Of a stretch of DNA of 64,000 bases, positions 57,828 through 64,000 are shown piece after piece. Origin of the DNA: Neurospora crassa OR74A (Eukaryota; Ascomycota; Sordariomycetes; Sordariales; Sordariaceae); the NCBI RefSeq assembly GCF_000182925.2, contig NC_026501.1:5187917-5251916 (forward strand), in the 5' to 3' direction. Each line of letters opens with the position of its first letter. Position 1 is the stretch's first letter. The notes below the pieces were generated by a model. It saw nothing but the letters and a program-made list of their open reading frames with translations. It did no database searches and was not told the origin of the DNA. The translations under genes and the position numbers were made by a program.

Positions 57828-59045
57828 ATGGCCAACGAAGTAAGTCAGCTCCAGCCGCACGCCGTCAACGCCGGCCTTCGGGCGCAGACGGCCTATTCCC
57901 CCATTTCTCGACACCGCCTTCCCCTTGGCGCCGGCCATGGCCAGCAGGATCGCTATGCTTCCGGCAAGGTGCAACACATATGCTAACGTTTGCCTTGTTC
58001 TTGGTGTAGCGCGAGAGGTGTGTGTGATTCCGCTGCCTGCTGCCCGCTGTTCGCGCGGGCTTCGGCATCGGTGTATCTGACCCCACTGGCGGCCTGCGTA
58101 CTGACGACACGGTGAAATCAACAGCAAGACTTTCCTCGCCCGCCTCTGCGAGCAGGCTGAGCGTTACGATGAGATGGTCACCTTCATGAAGGAGGTTGCC
58201 AAGCTCGGTGGTGAGCTCACCGTTGACGAGCGCAACCTCCTCTTCCGTTGCCTACAAGAACGTCGTCGGCACCCGCCGCGCCAGCTGGCGCATCATCTCC
58301 TCCATTGAGCAGAAGGAGGAGTCCAAGGGCTCCGACAAGCACGTCGCCATCATCAAGGAGTACAGGCAAAAGATTGAGACTGAGCTTGAGACCGTCTGCA
58401 AGGATGTCCTCGAGGTCCTCGACGAGGCCCTCATTCCCCACGCCGCCACTGGCGAGTCCAAGGTCTTCTACCACAAGATGTATGTATTTCAGGCCAAACC
58501 CCTGGCCTTGGCGATAGCTGACCGGTATCCAAAAACAGGAAGGGTGACTACCACCGTTATCTTGCCGAGTTTGCTTCCGGCGAGAAGCGCAAGAACGCTG
58601 CGACTGCGGCTCACGAGGCTTACAAGGTACGAGCTTCTGAAAATTCGCGCGATTTGCTACCAATGCGCTTTTGCTAACTGGGGGTTTCACTGCCATGCAG
58701 AACGCCACCGATGTTGCTCAGACTGAGCTCACTCCCACCCACCCTATCCGCCTGGGTCTCGCCCTCAACTTCTCCGTTTTCTACTACGAGATTCTTAACT
58801 CCCCTGACCGCGCCTGCCACCTCGCTAAGCAGGCTTTCGATGATGCCATTGCCGAGCTCGACTCGCTGTCCGAGGAGTCTTACCGCGACAGCACCCTTAT
58901 CATGCAGCTCCTCAGGGATAACCTCACTCTCTGGACCTCGTCCGACAATGGCGAGCCTGAGGCCGCCGCTGAGGCCCCCAAGGCCGAGGAGAAGGCTGAA
59001 GAGAAGGCTGAGGCTGCTGAGGAGAAGGCTCCCGAGGAGCAGTAA
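57828..59045 (+). CDS. 14-3-3 protein, with a one-base frame break in this sequence
   Basis: 14-3-3 proteins are dimeric adaptors that bind phosphoserine/threonine motifs and act in signalling, cell cycle and secretion. Exons are 57828-57839 (MANE), an 8-nt microexon 58010-58017 (RE plus two bases), 58125-58479, 58539-58626 and 58701-59045. The conserved text runs [29 protein letters not shown], then [52 protein letters not shown] and DNLTLW, ending in an acidic Glu/Ala/Lys tail. The exons total 808 nt, one more than a multiple of three. Between NLL (to 58242) and SVAYKN (from 58244) the frame shifts by one base in a CTCTTCC context, where an extra T fits. Both sides are fully conserved and no intron can explain it. 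I read it as a probable sequence error in an essential gene. Otherwise the protein would be about 268 residues, normal for the family. Confidence 0.9.
58010..58017 (+). other. 8-nt microexon of the 14-3-3 gene
   Basis: GTGTAG acceptor, eight bases CGCGAGAG, then a GTGTGT donor. Together with MANE upstream and the next exon it yields [14 protein letters not shown], the expected 14-3-3 N-terminus. A CTAAC branch sequence lies 22-26 nt before the acceptor. Confidence 0.8.
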
Positions 59046-59475
59046 GCGCATCTTTCCAGACCGTGGTTTCTTTCGCCATGACGGGTGCATGCCCTCGCTG
59101 GTCGCCTGAGGTGTACCGGAGTGGCACCGGAAACGCCCGTCCTTTGCGCAACTGGTCTCGTGTTGCTTCTTGACTATGATAGCTAGGATTTTTGTAAACT
59201 TGAGCTGGGCTTTGTTCTCTCTGGACTTGACCGGCTGGCGGATGGAGCGTGAAATATGCGGCACATTGGCCATTGGCAGGACGGGGGCTTCGATAAAGGA
59301 AGTTGGTTGATGTCGGGGGCCACTGAAATGCAGGGCATGATAGTCGTTTCCTATTCTCTTATTATTATCCTTTCCCTGTTGTCTTTGTCGCCACGCACCT
59401 CTCCCTTCCACCTGTTTTTTCTCGGATGGGAAGAGGGTAAGAGAAGGAAGCAAGAAGGTCTCTGTTTAACAACTT

Positions 59476-59492
59476 CCCCCCCCCCCCCCCCC
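59476..59492. repeat. Poly-C tract of 17 bases
   Basis: Uninterrupted C run in the region between 14-3-3 and the lipase gene. Confidence 0.95.
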
Positions 59493-60088
59493 TTCCCAAC
59501 AAAAAGCCAAAGGAACTATACCATTCCACTTGGCGAGGAAAACAAATGACACTCCAATCAGAGATATATCCCTGTCCCTTATGAGGACGTTCACGTACCA
59601 TGATTATTTTGCGGTGCTTCTAAATGCCCTTACACTACCTGCCCTTACTGGAAAAGTTTGTTTTCTAAACTTAATGTAGACTCAGGAGGATCAGGCCTTG
59701 ATATCTTTATACCATCGGTGCGGAAAAGAACATAATCATCCTTACACTCTCCGGGACATGAAGAAGATGGTGTGCCCTGTAGAGTGTCACGTCTAATAGC
59801 GTAATGGATCAAGACAGACACAGTATATCTAATAACCGGATATTTTGCATAGCGCGTCAAGGGAGTAATAAGGGAAAACGGACCCCCAGATTCTTCCAGT
59901 AACCGCACAAGGATCCAGTCAAATTTCCAATTCATGGACCACAAGGATCTTGCTGGATGATGGCCGTCCCACGATAACCGTCCTCGATAAGAATTCCAGG
60001 TGACGGCCTCCTTCCCGAACCCAGCTCCCGGGAAGATATGCAATTCAAGCGGTTCTTTCCATGATCATCTATTGGCGCAAACGATGTC

Positions 60089-60121
60089 TTTTTTTTTTTT
60101 TTTCTTTTTCTTTTTTTTTTT
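60089..60121. repeat. T-rich tract
   Basis: T runs broken only by two single C bases over 33 bp. Confidence 0.9.
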
Positions 60122-60635
60122 CCCAGTATATCTTGACCAAGGCAGCGATGATGAGCATGCTCTTGCTTTTTCAATTAGTTTTGTGATCCTCATCAATATT
60201 CTGTCCAAAAAGCGACAGTCCTGCGGATCATTTTACAGGACCCCCTGGCGTCCATACTATGGGTGCCTAGATAAGTTCACACATAGGCCATCATCCAACT
60301 GGGATCTTAGATCATATTATCCCGTTCACTCGTTGAGATATTGTGTTCAGACCAAAAAAAAACTTCTGCTACCTAACGCTTAATGTATGCCATCAACTCA
60401 TTCAAGTGCCTTTGTCATGATAATGCAATACCCTACAGGAGTCCTAACACGTTTGTGTTTCTTTCGAGGAGTTTCCCAAAGCCCAGTTAACGCCCAAACA
60501 CTAGCTCACAACGTTCCGTAGCCCTAGAAACAAATATGTGTGTCATTCATATTTTGTGATGCGCGCCTTCCGAAACAAAAAATAGAAACAAGAAAGGAAA
60601 AAAAGGCAGGCGATGATATGTACCTACTGCAATTT

Positions 60636-62165
60636 TCACAGCTCGCCGTCACCAAACACAAAAGAGTCTTTCGTCTGCGTCAAGTTATACTTCTCCCTTC
60701 CCCAATCCGCCGGGTCACCGCCGGGGACGCACAAACCCAGTCTCCAAAAGTAATCTCGGTGTGCGAAGAAGAGCTCCCAGAGCTTGAGTCTGGTGGGGAA
60801 CAGCCTCGTTGTCTTGGACGTGGGGGCTGTTGCAGTTGACTCGCCGCCCATACCAACACCGTCATTCCCAGCACCAGCATCGCTACCGTCGTCGCCGTCA
60901 TCATCATCATCAACAGCAACAGAATCCCGATGTTTAAAATAGGGATCAGTCCCCTTGGCCGCCGCCAGCGCTAGCAAGTCAGTCACCTCCAGCAAACTAC
61001 CATCAAACCATCCGCCGCCATCCGAGTTCTCAGCCCCAGCCATACACTCCGGATCGTTATCGCCCCGACACAACCGCAGGTCCTCGGGAGCAGGCGGCAG
61101 GTTCAGCTTGGAAATATACACTTCGCCTGCGTGCGAGCGGTATCCCCATTCTGTCAAGGGCAAGAGCGGGACAGGATCGTTGACGTGGGTTACGCGGCGG
61201 TAGGCTCTGGTTTCGTGCGCGTCATTGTCCTCTTCAATATCAAGACCAAAGGCCTTATCCAGATAATCCACTAAGGCTTGGTTACCGATGCGCGGTTCGC
61301 CAAAGGTCGTCACCTGGACGTCTTGCCAGCCTAGCGAAAGCCGAAACTCCAACGCGGCGAGAGCGGCGACGGCCCCGCCGAGGCTGTGTCCGACCAGGTG
61401 GACGGGGTAGTCGGGGTGTTTGGCGCGGGCGGCTTTGAGGGCGGGAAGGACGTAGTCGCGCGCGTTACGCCAGGAGGCAAGGAAGCCCATGTGGACTGTG
61501 CAGTTGGTGCATTTTCCATCGTTGTTATAGCTTCTTCCTTTTCCCACATTCCTATTCCTACCCGCAATGTTATCCTCCTCTTCCTCCCTCTCCTCCTCAT
61601 CATCATCATCCGGGGCAGGATAAGGCACGTACTCCTGCGGCACCGTGCTCAGATCAACAATCGTGTTAGTGATGCTATACGTCCCGCGAAACGCCACAAT
61701 AATGGCCGGCTCGCTGATGACCACGGTCCCGCCCCCGTTCCGCCCGCCCCTCTTCCTCTCGCCGTGGTCGACCGCAATGTATCCGCAGCTATCGCTGAGC
61801 AGCAGGCCCGTGTTCCAGGTCCGCTCGAGCTGCATCGAAGGGAAATCTTTGCAACGGGATACGCACGAGAAGGGCTTGGAAACGCCGGTCGTGCCGACGC
61901 AATAGGTGATGTCCACTAGGCGAGCCATGCGCTCGAGGGAGGCGAATAATGGAACAGAGACGCCGCCGCCTTGTTGATGGAGCGGACGTGGGATGTCGTG
62001 AGCGTAAGGTCCTCCATCAGTCTCTCGGGCATAGTCGTGGAGTGTAGTTAAGGGGTGTTGTTGAATTGGGTCTCTTGGGACGGCTAACGGGGTTGCGAAG
62101 ACTCTCTCAACGAAGTGAGATGTGAACGGAAGGAGGAAGAGACCGAGCTGGTGTATTAGATGCAT
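60636..62165 (-). CDS. Secreted class-3 (fungal) lipase
   Basis: This alpha/beta-hydrolase is predicted to hydrolyse triacylglycerol or related esters outside the cell. It is a single exon of 509 residues from the first ATG in frame (62165). The N-terminus is a signal peptide (MHLIHQLGLFLLPFTSHF). The lipase class 3 domain shows SLERMARLVDITYCVG, a Cys-rich loop (FSCVSRCKDF), the strand AIIVAFRGTYS, the nucleophile elbow VHLVGHSLGGAVAA with Ser261, TTFGEPRIGN, the acid Asp in VTHVNDPVPLLP and a His in WGYRSHAGEVYIS, so a full triad is visible. Two features are unusual. A strongly acidic insertion (PDDDDEEEREEEED) sits between the AFRGT strand and the CTNCTVHMGF segment, and an Asp/Gly-rich stretch lies in the C-terminal extension. 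The core resembles filamentous fungal lipases such as those of Thermomyces or Aspergillus, which are much shorter (about 270-300 residues). Confidence 0.88.
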   Translation of the reverse strand: MHLIHQLGLFLLPFTSHFVERVFATPLAVPRDPIQQHPLTTLHDYARETDGGPYAHDIPRPLHQQGGGVSVPLFASLERMARLVDITYCVGTTGVSKPFSCVSRCKDFPSMQLERTWNTGLLLSDSCGYIAVDHGERKRGGRNGGGTVVISEPAIIVAFRGTYSITNTIVDLSTVPQEYVPYPAPDDDDEEEREEEEDNIAGRNRNVGKGRSYNNDGKCTNCTVHMGFLASWRNARDYVLPALKAARAKHPDYPVHLVGHSLGGAVAALAALEFRLSLGWQDVQVTTFGEPRIGNQALVDYLDKAFGLDIEEDNDAHETRAYRRVTHVNDPVPLLPLTEWGYRSHAGEVYISKLNLPPAPEDLRLCRGDNDPECMAGAENSDGGGWFDGSLLEVTDLLALAAAKGTDPYFKHRDSVAVDDDDDGDDGSDAGAGNDGVGMGGESTATAPTSKTTRLFPTRLKLWELFFAHRDYFWRLGLCVPGGDPADWGREKYNLTQTKDSFVFGDGEL

Positions 62166-63091
62166 TCTTGTAGATGAGCAGTTGCATGTTCTGAATGATT
62201 GTAAAGCTGTCGGCCCTTTCCAATTAAGACTCACTGATATCGGAAGGCTGGCATAGGATAAGCACCAAGAAAGGAAGATCGAGAGGCCGGCTTTTCATTA
62301 GAAGAACTTCTCTTGCACAAGATGTCGGCCAAACATGGTCTCCGGGCGGCGAGAACGTACCGCGTGACCAACACTGGACCAGTGACTGATGAGCGAATCG
62401 AGGAAAATGACCAGGACGTACGTAGATGATCGATAGGGCGGGGGTTCAACTGTTGTTTTCCTTGGATCAAGTTTCTAGGATATAAAAGTTCAATGGTCAG
62501 GGCTCCAACAAGAAAGCGGACTCGCGATGTAGAATTGTGAGAGATTCTCAAATACGTTGCAGCACGACGGGAAGTTCTATAAACGAAGTGGAGGTGATGA
62601 TTGATTTGGGTAGAGCAAGCAGAACGGAAGAGGAATACAAAGCGGAAGTGGTGACGTCGAACTGACTTGTTCCAGGCTCCCAAGCTTCAGGGACGCCCCT
62701 ACACTGCGGTTTCAGAGGTCAGATGAACGGGACGGGAGTTGCATGCCTGCCCGTTGTGGAGGGGGAGCATAGGTAAACAGGGGGTCGAGAGGGGGGTAAG
62801 CGAGTGCCACCGCTGCAACACCCCGCAAGACCTCGGAACTTTTAACAACTTTAACTCGACTTTACACCTCTTCCTGTCATGTCATGCAAGGGGAACCTGG
62901 AACCACTCCCTCCCTTACTGACGACCACCACCACCTTGGACCCGGTTTGATATTCATGTGCTTTCATTCCTCATTGACTATCGTTACCCGTATCCCATTC
63001 ATTGCTCACCGATTACCGCCTGTACTTTATCCCATTCTTCATAGGCACCTGTGATTGCCCTTGTCTCCGAATCCGTTTCTCTCCCCGGGAT
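62166..63091. other. Intergenic upstream of the lipase gene
   Basis: This is the lipase promoter region and the 3' flank of the last gene. No gene is supported. A minus-strand frame at 62231-62683 lacks any motif. Confidence 0.45.
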
Positions 63092-63716
63092 CTAATTTCC
63101 TCCTGGGGGTGCGATGGGGTCGAGAGCAGTGAAATTTCTGAGGATGGCAAAATCTAGAGAAAAGCATTGCGACCCTTCTCCGAACGCGGTAGTGTTACTT
63201 GTATCGACGCAGCTGAGCCTGGGGGTGAACTGGTCCACGGCCATGAAGCCCCTACTTTCTTTGTCAGAGTCGGATCTGATAGTGATGATAAGTACCACAA
63301 GTGTTCCGATGGAAAACTTACGACTCTGCTGTATTGGGGCATGCCAGCTCGATGATAGAGAGCATGCTCGTCTTTTGGACCCACTGGAATTGCACGGTTG
63401 GGTTTTCGCAAGCATATCTGGGGGCCAAGCCCTCTGGTCCTGCGTTTGGCTGGGTTCCATTGTAGTAACAAGACGTTTCGATCTTTGTCTCGTTGTCTGC
63501 GTACTGAAAATCGACGACAATTGGATGGGTATTGTTATTCTTTGGTGTCCAGACCTGGAGCGACGTGATCTTGTAGGATTCTGGGAACGGGCATTGGTCA
63601 TCGTGTGAGGAGAGAGACTTGAGTTTATTCCTAAATGAGGGCATCGAGGGCATCGAGGGCAGAGAAGCCACAAGAGGAATAAGAGCCACGAGGGCATGCA
63701 GGTTCATCATAAGCAT
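63092..63716 (-). CDS. Small secreted cysteine-containing protein (AA1-like candidate)
   Basis: Exons are 63716-63322 and 63275-63092, joined through a 46-nt intron (GTAAGT donor, ATCAG acceptor), giving 192 residues. ATG 63716 opens a signal peptide (NLHALVALIPLVASLP). The mature part has DQCPFPESYKITSLQVWTP, HPIVVDFQYADNETKIETSC, a loop ending in YACENPTVQFQWVQ and IIELACP. This alternation of beta-like strands with spaced cysteines recalls the Alternaria allergen 1-like (AA1-like) secreted proteins, although the match is by pattern only. Exon 2 adds a tail with two further cysteines (LSCVDTSN, SQCFSLDF) and ends at TAG 63094-63092. The intron placement is supported by the in-frame join and by the tail's cysteines; without splicing the frame would stop immediately after the donor. 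Several N-glycosylation sequons are present. Function unknown. Confidence 0.75.
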
Positions 63717-64000
63717 GTTGGCGGTGTGAAGTTGAATATTCGAGTAATCCTGCTGTGTAATGGGATGTTTACGTCGTGTGGATGGATGCAGAGGTGGTTT
63801 ATATCTGCTTGCAGTCGTGTAGATGGGCAGACACGGAAGGAGCAATGTCAGAAACTAAAATAGTTCGGGAATGAATGAATGAGCTCATGCCTCTACAAAG
63901 GCAGGAAGAGCAAATCCATCGCTGTTTTGCCCTGCCCCGTTACTCAGGCATACGCAGTATGGAACGGTATGGAACGGTGCAGGGAACGGAATGCTGTGAG
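63717..64000. other. Upstream region at the right edge
   Basis: Promoter side of the last gene. It includes TTTATATC near 63799, a possible TATA element about 80 bp before the ATG, and a duplicated TATGGAACGG at the right edge (63958-63977). No gene is seen. Confidence 0.4.

Larger units (their letters stand above)
59046..60635. other. Intergenic between convergent 14-3-3 and lipase genes
   Basis: The 14-3-3 3' flank, a C17 run at 59476-59492 and a T-rich tract at 60089-60121. No gene is supported. Confidence 0.5.

Overview
The window is nuclear DNA of a filamentous ascomycete, most likely a Sordariomycete. Genes are spaced 1-6 kb apart on both strands. Most carry several short introns (46-140 nt) with GTAAGT/GTATGT-like donors, CTAAC/CTGAC branch points and CAG/TAG acceptors. 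The products (PMR1-type pump, Eaf6, Rad21, COG4, DPP5, Atp11, Ccp1, Prp39, a Sac/5-phosphatase, 14-3-3) have the sequence features of Pezizomycotina orthologues. The genus cannot be fixed from the sequence alone.

Layout, left to right: an unrecognised acidic protein running in from the left edge; a fragment of a GH18 chitinase-like domain; EAF6 (+); a secreted dipeptidyl-peptidase V, six exons (+); RAD21 cohesin kleisin (-); PMR1-type Golgi Ca2+/Mn2+ ATPase (+); COG4 (+); an intron-containing tRNA-Ser(CGA) (+); a GPI-anchored Ser/Thr-rich wall protein (+); a small secreted protein with a Kex2-like site and a GC-AG intron (-); a peroxisomal 4-coumarate-CoA-ligase-like enzyme ending in SKL (+), convergent with ATP11 (-); cytochrome c peroxidase (-); PRP39 (-); a synaptojanin-like Sac1/inositol 5-phosphatase (+); an unrecognised Ser-rich protein (+); a gene-poor stretch of almost 6 kb; a 14-3-3 gene that carries a one-base frame break in this sequence (+); a secreted class-3 lipase (-); and a small secreted cysteine-containing protein (-).

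The genes are mostly core housekeeping: Golgi trafficking and ion supply (COG4, PMR1), phosphoinositide turnover, chromatin and cohesion (EAF6, RAD21), splicing (PRP39) and mitochondrial function (ATP11, CCP1). Secreted products (DPP5, lipase, GPI protein, two small proteins) are scattered among them. I see no biosynthetic cluster, no recognisable transposon or virus-like element and no CRISPR-like array. Intergenic DNA is rich in homopolymers (A35, G31, T30), a (TCC)18 microsatellite, a T8-10A array and a recurrent CCTAGGTACCT-type palindrome.

I did not find a convincing new biological system. The items most worth checking are the frame break and 8-nt microexon of the 14-3-3 gene, in-frame introns in PRP39 and PMR1, the two small secreted proteins and the chitinase remnant. 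Exon limits were read by eye from splice signals and protein conservation; no RNA evidence or database search was used.
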